Source of the DNA: Streptomyces sp. NBC_01016
GTDB taxonomy: Bacteria > Actinomycetota > Actinomycetes > Streptomycetales > Streptomycetaceae
DNA length: 64,000 bases
Direction: 5' to 3'
NCBI RefSeq assembly: GCF_026341035.1
Contig: NZ_JAPEOQ010000002.1
Span: 2,604,001-2,668,000 of the forward strand
The translations under genes and the position numbers were made by a program. Of this stretch, positions 7,871 to 15,859 are shown in pieces (within the stretch, counting starts at the first letter, position 1; the number at the start of each line of letters is the position of its first letter). The notes beneath the pieces were generated by a model that ran no database searches, was not told the DNA's origin, and saw only the letters and a list, made by a program, of their open reading frames with translations.

Positions 7871-7895
7871 CTACCCGGGAAGCGGTACAGAACAC
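7871..7895 (-). promoter_or_regulatory. Possible sigma-B-type promoter of the small basic protein
   Basis: Read on the minus strand: GTGT-N15-GGGTAG, one mismatch from GGGTA(C/T). It would give a leader of about 58 bases before the start at 7803. Confidence 0.35.
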
Positions 7896-7963
7896 AAAAG
7901 CGGGCACTCGGGAGTCAATGACGTCAACGACGTCAACTACACCGACGAGGAACAGGACTTCAC

Positions 7964-8143
7964 ATGTTCGCCATTGCCGCCGCCGTGCTGTTCTTCCTGG
8001 CATTTCTGATCAACGCCGCCGACATCTCGACGAACGACGTCTTCACCTCCGTGAACGTCATGCTCCTCGGGCTCACCGTTCTGGCACTCCACCTGGCGGG
8101 GGCCGGAGGCTGGGCGAGCAGCAGGACGTCGCGTCGACGATGA
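7964..8143 (+). CDS. Small two-pass membrane protein
   Basis: A 59-residue protein beginning MFAIAAAVLFFLAFLINAAD. Two hydrophobic segments (about residues 2-18 and 30-48, VNVMLLGLTVLALHLAGAGG) flank a short polar loop, and the tail is basic (SSRTSRRR). AGGA-rich sequence precedes the ATG, and GACGTCAA direct repeats lie upstream (about 7917-7938). The arrangement resembles small actinobacterial membrane proteins seen beside stress genes. No function is assigned. Confidence 0.6.
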   Translation: MFAIAAAVLFFLAFLINAADISTNDVFTSVNVMLLGLTVLALHLAGAGGWASSRTSRRR

Positions 8144-8215
8144 ACTCGGGGGCTCATGACCCGGGGGCTCATGAAATGAGTCGCGTGGTGCGGCGGGTGC
8201 CGGAATACTGCCCCG

Positions 8216-9238
8216 GTGACTGCTACCTCGGTGACCGCTACCGCGCTGCCCGAACTCCTTCGCCCCCGTGCCCTGAAGCCCGGAGACCTGGTCGTTGTCG
8301 CGTCGCTGTCCGGGCCGCTGCAGGCCCAGTACGAGCCCGACCTCGAGCAGGCGGTGGTCGTACTTGAGCGGATGGGATTCCGTGTGCGTCGGGCGCCGCT
8401 CCTCGAAGCGGGGCGGCACCATTGGTGGAGTGCGGCAACACCGGCGGAAACCGCCGGGGAATTCAACGCACTTCTGCGTGATCCCGAGGTGCGCGCCATC
8501 ATCGTGCATGACGGCGGCAGTTCAGCACTCGGCTACCTCGACCTGATCGACGTCGAGGCGATCGTCGCCGACCCCAAGCCGATCCTCGGTTACAGCGACA
8601 TCTCACTGCTGCACCTCGTGCTCTTCGCGCGCACGGGGCTGGTCGGCTTCCACGCCGACGTGGCCACGCCTGGACTCGGCGGGCACTGGCAGTCCGCGCC
8701 CGCGGCACGCAGGGCGGAACTCGAGAAGCTCTACTCGACGTTGCTGACCGGCGAGGAGGCGATCGGTGCGCTGCCGACCACCCCGTCGTGGGAGTGCTGG
8801 CGTGCGGGTCGCGCCGAGGGACGACTGATCGGCGGGCTGCTCAATCGCATCGTGCTGGCACAGGCAACGCGTTACGCGCTGCCGCTCGAGCGGTTCGACG
8901 GCGCGGTGCTGTTTTGGGAGGAGATGGGCTGCCAGGCGGCCCATGTGTGGAGCTACCTACAGGTGCTGCGGCACAGCGGCATCCTCGACCGCATCTCCGG
9001 CATGGTCGTGGGCGTCCCGTGCGCGATCGATGGACTCGACTCGCCCGACGCCTCCCCGTCCCTGCCCGAGATGGTCCTCGACGTCCTCGGTGACCGCGAC
9101 ATCCCTGTCCTGGGCAACGTCGAGTTCGGACACGCCGGCCCGAACCTCCCGATGCCCGTCGGTACTCGCGTCGCCCTCGACGCGCAGCAGCGGACCTTGT
9201 CACTGCTCGAACCTGCGGTACGCCCGCTCAAGGCGTGA
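8216..9238 (+). CDS. S66 LD-carboxypeptidase / MccF-like peptidase
   Basis: A 340-residue cytoplasmic serine peptidase of family S66, which cleaves L,D-bonds in recycled murein peptides or, in MccF-type members, inactivates microcin C-like peptide-nucleotides. The nucleophile elbow is ILGYSDISLLH (about residues 121-131), the Glu lies in LFWEEMG (about 226-232) and the His in FGHAGPNLPMPVG (about 302-314), giving the Ser-Glu-His triad. The GTG start is used because similarity to the family begins at about residue 10; no upstream start is better. The gene is followed immediately by the 51-bp tandem repeat. Substrate cannot be told from sequence. Confidence 0.87.
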   Translation: MTATSVTATALPELLRPRALKPGDLVVVASLSGPLQAQYEPDLEQAVVVLERMGFRVRRAPLLEAGRHHWWSAATPAETAGEFNALLRDPEVRAIIVHDGGSSALGYLDLIDVEAIVADPKPILGYSDISLLHLVLFARTGLVGFHADVATPGLGGHWQSAPAARRAELEKLYSTLLTGEEAIGALPTTPSWECWRAGRAEGRLIGGLLNRIVLAQATRYALPLERFDGAVLFWEEMGCQAAHVWSYLQVLRHSGILDRISGMVVGVPCAIDGLDSPDASPSLPEMVLDVLGDRDIPVLGNVEFGHAGPNLPMPVGTRVALDAQQRTLSLLEPAVRPLKA

Positions 9239-9360
9239 GGCGATCGAGGTGGAGCCGACCGGTGAGACGTTCGAAAGCCGGGGAGGCGCGTCCCATCAGC
9301 CGCCGGAGCACCTGCGGCACGCCTACGAGGCGTTGGGGGCAGTGGCCCCTGCAAATCCGG

Positions 9361-9556
9361 CACCGAGCACCTGCTTAGGGGGTCTACCGAGAGGCCCCGG
9401 TGCCAGTCCGCCACCGAGCACCTGCTTATGGGGTCTACCGAGAGGCCCCGGTGCCAGTCCGCCACCGAGCACCTGCTTAGGGGGTCTACCGAGAGGCCCC
9501 GGTGCCAGTCCGCCACCGAGCACCTGCTTATGGGGTCTACCGAGAGGCCCCGGTGC
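9361..9556. repeat. 51-bp tandem repeat, four near-identical copies
   Basis: Units begin near 9361, 9412, 9463 and 9514, each opening CACCGAGCACCTGCTTA and carrying GGGGTCTACCGAGAGGCCCC. Copies alternate between G and T right after the TTA (TTAG, TTAT, TTAG, TTAT), so the array looks like a duplicated 102-bp unit. Each unit can fold through GCACC/GGTGC and GGGG/CCCC. The last copy supplies the stop codon of the PfkB kinase. As 51 is a multiple of three, all frames stay open, but none looks like a real protein. Confidence 0.9.
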
Positions 9557-10466
9557 CGGTCCGCATCTCACCCGCGTTCGGCGGCTCGGCCCCCGCCCGC
9601 GAGCAGGTGATCGCCGCCGCGCGGGCGGCGAAGGCGAGCACCTCCCGCCAGGTGCGGCCCGGGACCGAGGCGAGGGCCCGCGCCGAGAGGAGGTCCCGCT
9701 CGGACAGCGCGTACAGCAGCGCGGCGTTCACGGTGTCGCCCGCGCCGATCGTGTCCACGACGTCGACGCGTTCGCCGGGCACGGAGAACTCCCGGCCGTC
9801 CCGGGTGAAGACCGTCAAGCCGTCGCCGCCACGGGTGATCACGACGGCGGCCGGACCTGCCGCGAGCCACCCCTCGACATCCGGCCCCAGCCAGTCCGCG
9901 TCCTCCTCGCTCAGCTTCAGCAGGGAGACGTACGGCAGCCAGCTCTTGAAACGGGCCCGGTAGGCGTCCGCGTCCGGGATGAGGCCGGCCCTGATGTTCG
10001 GGTCGAGGGCGATGAAGATCCCGCGCCCTGCCTCGCGCCGCATCAGCTCCTCGTACGCGCTCGCCCCCGGTTCGAGGATGAGCGAGCACGTCCCGAGCGA
10101 CAACGCCCTTGTATCGGCGGCCAGTTCGCCCGGCAGCTCGAAGAGCCGGTCCGCGCTGCCCTCGACGTAGAAGCTGAACGCGGCAGAGCCGCCCGCGTCG
10201 ATCGAGGCGAGGGCGAGCGTGGTCGGCTCGGGGCCGCGCTGGATGAGTCCGGTGCCCACCTGCTCGGCGCGCAGCCGCTCGACGAGCGAGGCGCCGAACG
10301 CGTCCGTCGAGATCCGCGAGCAGAAGGAGACCCCCGCCCCGAGCCGCCCGAGCGCGATGGCCGTGTTGTACGGGCCACCACCGCGCGCGGGCAGCAGGGA
10401 CGCGGTCACGTCACCATGGGCCTGCGGCACCAGGTCGATCAATGCCTCACCGGCGACGACGATCAC
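9537..10466 (-). CDS. PfkB-family carbohydrate kinase, probable fructokinase
   Basis: A 309-residue ribokinase/PfkB-type kinase. The N-terminal signature is VVAGEALIDLVP with GGGPYNTAIALGRLG, and the ATP/anion-hole motif DTIGAGDTVNAALL (about residues 242-255) contains the catalytic Asp. It probably phosphorylates fructose released by the neighbouring GH32 enzymes to fructose-6-phosphate. The GTG start at 10466 is preceded by AAGGAA. It lies downstream of the MFS porter on the same strand and is probably co-transcribed, although a 15-bp repeat separates them. The last residues (EMRTGTGASR) are encoded by the 51-bp repeat array, so the repeat has reached into the 3' end of the gene. Confidence 0.85.
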   Translation of the reverse strand: MIVVAGEALIDLVPQAHGDVTASLLPARGGGPYNTAIALGRLGAGVSFCSRISTDAFGASLVERLRAEQVGTGLIQRGPEPTTLALASIDAGGSAAFSFYVEGSADRLFELPGELAADTRALSLGTCSLILEPGASAYEELMRREAGRGIFIALDPNIRAGLIPDADAYRARFKSWLPYVSLLKLSEEDADWLGPDVEGWLAAGPAAVVITRGGDGLTVFTRDGREFSVPGERVDVVDTIGAGDTVNAALLYALSERDLLSARALASVPGRTWREVLAFAARAAAITCSRAGAEPPNAGEMRTGTGASR

Positions 10467-10487
10467 AGGGATGTTCCTTTCGCAAAA

Positions 10488-10559
10488 CTGCTGGTGCTGA
10501 AACTGCTCGTGCTGAAACTGCTCGTGCTGAAACTGCTCGTGTTGAAGCTGCTCGTGCAG
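10488..10559. repeat. 15-bp tandem repeat between MFS porter and kinase
   Basis: Nearly five copies of CTGCTCGTGCTGAAA fill the gap between the two minus-strand genes. The first copy has CTGCTGG and the fourth TTGAAG. It lies just upstream of the kinase ribosome-binding site. Confidence 0.85.
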
Positions 10560-10571
10560 AGGGGGCGGGGC

Positions 10572-11903
10572 TCAGACCTTGGCCGGTTCGGGAGCCGGCT
10601 CCGTGACCACCGGCGCCACGGCCTCCGGCAACCCCTTCCCATCGGTCCGCAGCGTGCGGACCGAGATCAGGGTGAACGCGGCGACGAAGCCCGACATGAT
10701 CAGGTACGTGTGGGCGTAGCCGATGCTGTCGTAGCCGATGCCCGCGAGCGGGGAGATGACGGCCGCGCCGACCTGCGTCGCCAACTGGAAGCCGACGAGG
10801 TAGATCGAGGACGAGAGCCGGGGCTCGAAGTGCCGGTTGATGTACTTGAAGATCGCGATCAGCATGATCGGCAGCTCGACCGCGTGCAGGAGTTTCACCG
10901 CGGAGATCGCGACCGGATCGGTGACCAGGCCGGACAGACAGATCCGGGTCGCCATGATGCAGCCGGAGACGAGCAGCGACCGCTTCGGCCCCAACCGGTT
11001 GACCAGGAACGGCGCGAGCGCCATGCCGCCCGCCTCCAGGAAGACCTGGACGGAGTTGAGGTCGCTGTACATGCGGTTGCCGTCGGCGGTGGTGGAGAAG
11101 AGCGAGGCGAAGTACGAGGGGAACATCGCGTCGTACGTGTTGTACGTCGCCGTCACCGCGACCACGAAGAGCAGCAGCCCCCAGAACGCCGGGTACGCGA
11201 GGAGCGACTTCACGTCGGCGACCGAGACGGATGACGCGGCATGGTCGACGGCGGCGGCCCGGCGGCCGTTCGTCACGCGGATCGCCACCAGGAGCACGAC
11301 GAAGACGGCGGCGGCGACGGAGGCGGCCCAGAAGTTCAGGTCCGGGTCGATGTTGAAGAGGCGCCCCGCGAAGAAGGTCGCCGCGGCCCAGCCGAGCGAC
11401 CCGAACATCCTGGCCCGGCCGAACTCGAAGCCGTGGAAGCGGCCGAGCCGCTCGGCGTAGCTCTCCAGCGTGGCGACGGCGACCGCGAACGCCATGGCCA
11501 GATAGGCGGAGCCGACGATCAGGCCGAGCGCGAAATGGGTCTTCAGGAGCGGGCCGTAGACGTAGATGTACATCGGGCCGACGAGCAGCATCAGGCCGCC
11601 GACCCAGTACAGAAGGTTCTTGCGCAGGCCGAGGCGGTCCTGGATGAAGCCGTAGACCGGCATGGTCACCAGGCAGCCGATGGCGTTGGCGCTGACCACC
11701 AGGGAGCTGCGGCCCGCGCTCAGTCCGATGTCCTGGGTGAGCCAGATGGAGAACAGTGACCAGGACAGCGACCAGGTCACGAAGAACATGAAGAGTGCCG
11801 CGCTGATCAGGGTGAAGTTCAGGCCGCGCCTGCTTCTCCCCGGGGCGGTCGCGGCGGGGCTCTGAGCCGCTCGGCTCTCGGTGGCCGGGCTCTGGGTGGT
11901 CAT
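10572..11903 (-). CDS. MFS sugar transporter (oligosaccharide:H+ symporter-like)
   Basis: A 443-residue permease with about 12 membrane segments. ALFMFFVTWSLSWSLFSIWL starts the first helix. A short cytoplasmic loop (YGFIQDRLGLRKNLLYW) carries the MFS D-R-x-G pattern, and FGRARMFGSLGWA matches the conserved second-half loop of LacY/sucrose-permease-like symporters. The start at 11903 has GAGGGAG upstream. It is divergent from a GH32 gene across a region with three CACGTG-centred sites, so both are probably under one LacI repressor. Sucrose or short fructo-oligosaccharides are the likely cargo, by context. Confidence 0.85.
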   Translation of the reverse strand: MTTQSPATESRAAQSPAATAPGRSRRGLNFTLISAALFMFFVTWSLSWSLFSIWLTQDIGLSAGRSSLVVSANAIGCLVTMPVYGFIQDRLGLRKNLLYWVGGLMLLVGPMYIYVYGPLLKTHFALGLIVGSAYLAMAFAVAVATLESYAERLGRFHGFEFGRARMFGSLGWAAATFFAGRLFNIDPDLNFWAASVAAAVFVVLLVAIRVTNGRRAAAVDHAASSVSVADVKSLLAYPAFWGLLLFVVAVTATYNTYDAMFPSYFASLFSTTADGNRMYSDLNSVQVFLEAGGMALAPFLVNRLGPKRSLLVSGCIMATRICLSGLVTDPVAISAVKLLHAVELPIMLIAIFKYINRHFEPRLSSSIYLVGFQLATQVGAAVISPLAGIGYDSIGYAHTYLIMSGFVAAFTLISVRTLRTDGKGLPEAVAPVVTEPAPEPAKV

Positions 11904-11988
11904 GGGCGCTCCCTCGCGCTGGGCACTGCGGTGTCCCGCGCAGCGCCGACTCATGATGCCGGAACAGACTGTTCCGGTCCTTTCCTCA

Positions 11989-12034
11989 CACGTGCCCTTA
12001 CACGTGCTAGGGCGGGTCAACTATCACGTGTTAG
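11989..12034. promoter_or_regulatory. Cluster of three LacI-type operator-like sites
   Basis: CACGTG cores lie at 11989, 12001 and 12025, 12 and 24 bp apart. The best-developed site is CTATCACGTGTTAG (12021-12034); the middle one is TTACACGTGCTAG. A TTGACC -35 element for the MFS gene reads on the minus strand at 12015-12020, between the two best sites. The motif resembles the operators at 20528 and 20609. Confidence 0.65.
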
Positions 12035-12077
12035 GTTCCGGTTGGCAAGAGGCCGATTTCAAGAAAGTGACATCACC

Positions 12078-13463
12078 ATGACTGAGGCAGACGACCGGAA
12101 CATCCCGAGTCACCATGTACGTCCTGCCGCCGGGCAGTGGTGCAACGACCCCAACGGGCCGCTCTTCCACGCCGGCCGCTACCACCTCTTCTTCCAGCAC
12201 AACCCCGGCGCCCCGGTCTGGGGAGACATCCACTGGGGCCATGCGTCGAGCCCCGACCTTGTCACCTGGACCGACGAGGGCATCGCGCTCGCACCGACAC
12301 CCGGCGGCCGGGACGGACGCGGCGCCTGGTCCGGCTGCGCGGTCGTCGACGACGGGGTGCCCACCGCCGTCTACACGGGCATGGACCGCGACGACGGCAT
12401 CGGCTCGGTGATGCTGGCCCGCGCCACGGACGACCTGATCACCGAGCTGAAGGCCGAGCCCGATCCGGTCGTCGCGGGGCCGCCGCCCGGCCTCGACCTC
12501 GTCGCCTTCCGCGACCCGTACCTCTTCTCGTACGAAGGGCAACGCTGGGCCCTGATCGGCGCGGGACACCGGGGGAGCGGGGCCGGGGACGTGCTGCTCT
12601 ACCGCGTGGACTCGCTCACCGAGTGGACCTACGCCGGTTCGCTCGTCGACGCCGCCGACCCGGTGGCGGGCCGGATCGCCGGACCCGCCACGGCATGGGA
12701 GTGCCCTGCGCTGCTGCCGACGGGCGACGGCCGCTGGGTGCTGCTCCTCTCGCTGTGGATCGACGACATCACGTACTCGACGTCGTATCTCGTCGGCGAC
12801 CTGCGGGCGGCGGGCGACGGCCTGCGCTTCGTGCCCGCGACCGGCGGAATGCTCGACCACGGCAGGGACTTCTACGCCCCCACCGCCCTGGTCGAGGACG
12901 ACCGCACCCTGCTGTGGGGCTGGAGCTGGGAGTCACGCACCGAGCAGGAGTCCGTGGCCGCGGGCTGGGCGGGCTGCCTCACCCACCCGCGCGAGATCGG
13001 CGTACACCCGGACGGCACCCTGCGCCTCGCCCCCGCCCGCGAGTTGACCGCGCTGCGCGGGACGCCGCTGCCCGTCGGCGCGGACCTTCCTGCGGCGTAC
13101 GAGATCGAACTCGATGTACGGGTCGGCCTGCCCGACAGCGAGATCGTCCTGAGCCTCGGCTCGGCGGTGTCCCTCAGGGTGAACCCGACCCGCGGGACGC
13201 TCGTGCTGGACCGCACCGGCACTCCCGCGACGGCGTCGCATCCGCTGCCCCGGACGTCCGAGGCGATCGCGACCGTACCCGGCGGCACACGAACCCACCT
13301 GCGGATCCTGGTGGACGGCCCGCTGATCGAGGCGTTCGTCGACGAGCGGGCGATGCTCACGGAGAAGGTGTATCCCGCTCCCGTGGGGCGTTACGAGGTG
13401 ACGGTGGTGCGGGGCTCGACGGAGGTGGAGACGCGCGCTTGGGAGTACGGCGGTCGGCACTGA
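12078..13463 (+). CDS. GH32 beta-fructofuranosidase, cytoplasmic
   Basis: A 461-residue GH32 enzyme with no signal peptide. The catalytic nucleophile Asp24 is in QWCNDPNG, the transition-state stabiliser is in FRDP (about residue 146) and the acid/base Glu208 is in WECP. The five-bladed propeller occupies about residues 1-310 and the C-terminal beta-sandwich about 340-461 (LRILVDGPLIEAFVDERAM). It probably hydrolyses imported sucrose or fructo-oligosaccharides. The ATG at 12078 follows AAGAAAGTGA, a weak site, and the domain starts about 18 residues later. It is divergent from the sugar porter and shares its operator region. Confidence 0.92.
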   Translation: MTEADDRNIPSHHVRPAAGQWCNDPNGPLFHAGRYHLFFQHNPGAPVWGDIHWGHASSPDLVTWTDEGIALAPTPGGRDGRGAWSGCAVVDDGVPTAVYTGMDRDDGIGSVMLARATDDLITELKAEPDPVVAGPPPGLDLVAFRDPYLFSYEGQRWALIGAGHRGSGAGDVLLYRVDSLTEWTYAGSLVDAADPVAGRIAGPATAWECPALLPTGDGRWVLLLSLWIDDITYSTSYLVGDLRAAGDGLRFVPATGGMLDHGRDFYAPTALVEDDRTLLWGWSWESRTEQESVAAGWAGCLTHPREIGVHPDGTLRLAPARELTALRGTPLPVGADLPAAYEIELDVRVGLPDSEIVLSLGSAVSLRVNPTRGTLVLDRTGTPATASHPLPRTSEAIATVPGGTRTHLRILVDGPLIEAFVDERAMLTEKVYPAPVGRYEVTVVRGSTEVETRAWEYGGRH

Positions 13464-13516
13464 CGTGTCCAGCCGGAGACGGCGCGGCCGGGAACGCTCA
13501 GTCGGCTCCGGCTCCT

Positions 13517-14551
13517 TCAGCGGGCCCCCGTCGGCGGGCAAACCGAGTCCCGGGTGACCACGGGGCACGTCAGGCGGCGCGCGGTCTCCCGGTTCACCGG
13601 CTCGTCCGCCTCGGAGGCGTCGAGGAGCATACGGACCGCGGTCGCGCCCATCTCGTGGTGCGGGAGCGCGATCGTCGTCAGGGCGGGGACCAGGTGGCCG
13701 GCCATCTGGTCCTGGTCGTCGTAGCCGACGACCGACAGTTCGGTGGGTACGTCGATGCCCAGGCGGGCCGCGGCGAGCAGCGTGCCCGTGGCCATCCGGT
13801 CGTTCGCGCAGACCACGCCCGTCGGCCGGGCAGGACCGTCGAGCACCCGCATCGCCGCCGCGTATCCCTCGTCGATCTGCCAGCCCGCGCGGAGCACCCA
13901 CTCCTCGCGCGCGCTGATCCCGGCGGCCCGCAGTCCGTCGCGGAAGCCGCGCGCCCGGTCCGACGCGGCGATGTCACCGGCCGAGCCGCCGAGCAGCGCG
14001 ATGTCACGGTGCCCCGCCTCGATGAGCACATTCACCGCGGAACGGCCGCCCTTGCGTTCGTTCGACACCACCGAAGCGTACGAACCGGGCTTGCGCGGCA
14101 GGCAGTTGGCGAGCACCGCCCGGGACGGGTCGATGCCCTCGGGTACGGCGGTGCGGCGCATGGACATCGCCGCGTACACGATCCCGTCCACCCGGCGGGC
14201 CCGCAGCTCTGCGACCGCCTCCGCCTCGGCGGCCGGGTCGAGGCGGGACTCCATGAGCAGCACCTGGTGCCCGCGCTCACGGGCCGCCTCCATCGCGCCG
14301 AGCACCAGACGGCCGGCGAACGGGCTCGTCGCGATCTCGTCGCTGAGCAGTCCGATCACCGCGCTGCGCTGCTTGCGAAGCGAGCGCGCCACTTCGTCGG
14401 GGCGGTAACCGAGTTGATCGGCGGCTTTCCTGATCCGCGCCTGCGTCTTGGCGGAGAGGTTCCCCGCGGCGCGGCCGCTGAAGACGAAGGACACGGCGGC
14501 GCGTGACACCCCGGCAAGCTCGGCGACATCGAGGGCGGTGGGGCGGCTCAC
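13517..14551 (-). CDS. LacI-family transcriptional repressor 1
   Basis: A 344-residue LacI-type regulator. The N-terminal helix-turn-helix and hinge are TALDVAELAGVSRAAVSFVF and KAADQLGYRPDEVARSLRKQ. The periplasmic-binding-like effector domain follows, with VICAND-type ligand residues in VVCANDRMATG and VVGYDDQDQMAG. The GTG at 14551 has AGGAG about 10 bases upstream. It is closely similar to the second regulator next door, which points to local duplication. Probable role: fructan or sucrose-responsive repressor of this cluster, acting at the CTAAC-type operators. Confidence 0.9.
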   Translation of the reverse strand: MSRPTALDVAELAGVSRAAVSFVFSGRAAGNLSAKTQARIRKAADQLGYRPDEVARSLRKQRSAVIGLLSDEIATSPFAGRLVLGAMEAARERGHQVLLMESRLDPAAEAEAVAELRARRVDGIVYAAMSMRRTAVPEGIDPSRAVLANCLPRKPGSYASVVSNERKGGRSAVNVLIEAGHRDIALLGGSAGDIAASDRARGFRDGLRAAGISAREEWVLRAGWQIDEGYAAAMRVLDGPARPTGVVCANDRMATGTLLAAARLGIDVPTELSVVGYDDQDQMAGHLVPALTTIALPHHEMGATAVRMLLDASEADEPVNRETARRLTCPVVTRDSVCPPTGAR

Positions 14552-14566
14552 GTCGTGTCTTCTCCT

Positions 14567-14600
14567 GGTGGGTGGATTGGTGGGTGGATCGTTGGGTGGC
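14567..14600. repeat. 12-bp imperfect triplicate upstream of repressor 1
   Basis: GGTGGGTGGATT, GGTGGGTGGATC and GTTGGGTGGCTG stand in tandem just upstream of the GTG start of repressor 1, in the divergent gap between the two regulators. They may be slippage products. They do not resemble the CTAAC operators. Confidence 0.6.
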
Positions 14601-14743
14601 TGCGGGCGACAATCGGCACCGCCAGTATCGCCGGAGCGCCCGGCCATGTCGGAGCGTCCGGCCATGTCGGGACGCAGGGGGCGCGGCTAGTCTGACGTGG
14701 ATCAAGGCAGGTCACCCGTGCGGCATCGAAGGGGGCGGGGAAC

Positions 14744-15811
14744 ATCGAGAACGCCGACAGCCTGGGCAGGGACGCGGACAGGTCCGAGCGGCCGACGTCG
14801 AAGGACGTCGCGCGTCTCGCCGGTGTCTCGCACACCGCCGTCTCCTTCGTCTTCAACGGCCGGGCCGAAGGCAATCTCTCGCCCGCCACCCAGGCGCGCA
14901 TCCGCAAGGCCGCCGAGCAACTCGGCTACCGGCCCAACGCCGTCGCCCGCGGCCTGCGCCGCCGTCGAACGGCCGTGATCGGCCTGGTCACCGACCACAT
15001 CGCCTCGTCGCCGTTCGCCGGGGCGCTGCTGCGCGGCGCGATGGAGACCGCCTGGAACCGCGAACACCTGGTGCTCACCGTCGACTCCACCGGCGACCTC
15101 GCCAAGGAGGACGCGGCCGTCGCCGAGCTCCTGGACCGGCGGGTGGACGGCATCATCTACGCCGCCATGTCCCTGCGCTCCGCCCGTGTCCCCGCGGGCC
15201 TGAAGCGCACCTTCGCGGTGTTCGCCAACTGCCTTCCCGGCGACGGCTCGCTGGCCGCGGTGATCCCCGCCGAGCGGTCCGGTGGCCGGGCGGCGGCCAA
15301 GCTCCTCCTCGACGCGGGGCATCGCAGGGTCGCCCTGGTCGGCGGGCTCGACGACATCGCGTCGGCGGAGCGCCTGCGCGGTTTCCGGGACGCGCTGCGG
15401 ACGGTGGGGGAGCGCGCGGGCGAGGACCGGATCGTGCGCGGCGGAGGCGAGATCTCTGCCGGCTACGCGGGAGCGATGCGCCTGCTGGACGGCGTGCCCG
15501 CCGAGCGGCGCCCCACGGGCATCGTCTGCTACAACGACCGGGTCGCGGCGGGTGTCCTGCACGCCGCGGCCCGGCTCGGCATCGACGTCCCCGGTGACCT
15601 CTCGTTGGTCGGCTACGACGATCAGGAGCACATGGCGGGGTTCCTGGACCCGCCACTGACCACCGTCGCGTTGCCGCACCGTGCCATGGGGGAGGTGGCG
15701 ACGGGGCTGCTTCTGGACGCCATCGAGAACGCCACGCCCCCTGCCGTGGAGGTCCGGCGACTGGAGTGCCCCGTGGTGGTGCGTGACTCGGTGGGGCCGC
15801 CTCGTTCGTGA
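14744..15811 (+). CDS. LacI-family transcriptional repressor 2 (no canonical start codon)
   Basis: A LacI-type regulator with an intact helix-turn-helix (TSKDVARLAGVSHTAVSFVF) and effector domain ending VVVRDSVGPPRS. It is paralogous to repressor 1: both share SPFAG and GYDDQ(D/E)QMAG-like stretches. In frame between the upstream stop (14693) and the helix-turn-helix there is no ATG, GTG or TTG. The best-placed codon is ATC at 14744, 4 bases after a GGGGGCGGGG purine run; CTG at 14762 is another option. I annotate from ATC (355 residues). It could be a rare AUC start, a damaged start or a base-call error. Confidence 0.75.
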   Translation: MENADSLGRDADRSERPTSKDVARLAGVSHTAVSFVFNGRAEGNLSPATQARIRKAAEQLGYRPNAVARGLRRRRTAVIGLVTDHIASSPFAGALLRGAMETAWNREHLVLTVDSTGDLAKEDAAVAELLDRRVDGIIYAAMSLRSARVPAGLKRTFAVFANCLPGDGSLAAVIPAERSGGRAAAKLLLDAGHRRVALVGGLDDIASAERLRGFRDALRTVGERAGEDRIVRGGGEISAGYAGAMRLLDGVPAERRPTGIVCYNDRVAAGVLHAAARLGIDVPGDLSLVGYDDQEHMAGFLDPPLTTVALPHRAMGEVATGLLLDAIENATPPAVEVRRLECPVVVRDSVGPPRS

Positions 15812-15859
15812 GGGCGCGGCGTGCGGCCCGTCTAGGGGGCACCCTTTGCCGAGGCCGAC

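Noticed and set aside
9361..9556. CRISPR-like array
   Set aside because: Units are contiguous and almost identical, with no unique spacers and no cas genes.
8943..11234. 763-codon plus-strand frame through the 51-bp repeat
   Set aside because: It is antisense to the kinase and MFS genes, and the repeat only keeps it open because 51 is divisible by three.
13471..13513. Terminator between GH32 and LacI repressor 1
   Set aside because: AGCCGGAG/CTCCGGCT gives only 8 bp with a 27-base loop; too weak to list.
12137..14506. Long open frame of 789 codons on the plus strand across the GH32 and LacI genes
   Set aside because: Arg/Pro/Gly-rich composition typical of off-frame high-GC DNA; it overlaps a clear GH32 gene and an antisense LacI gene.
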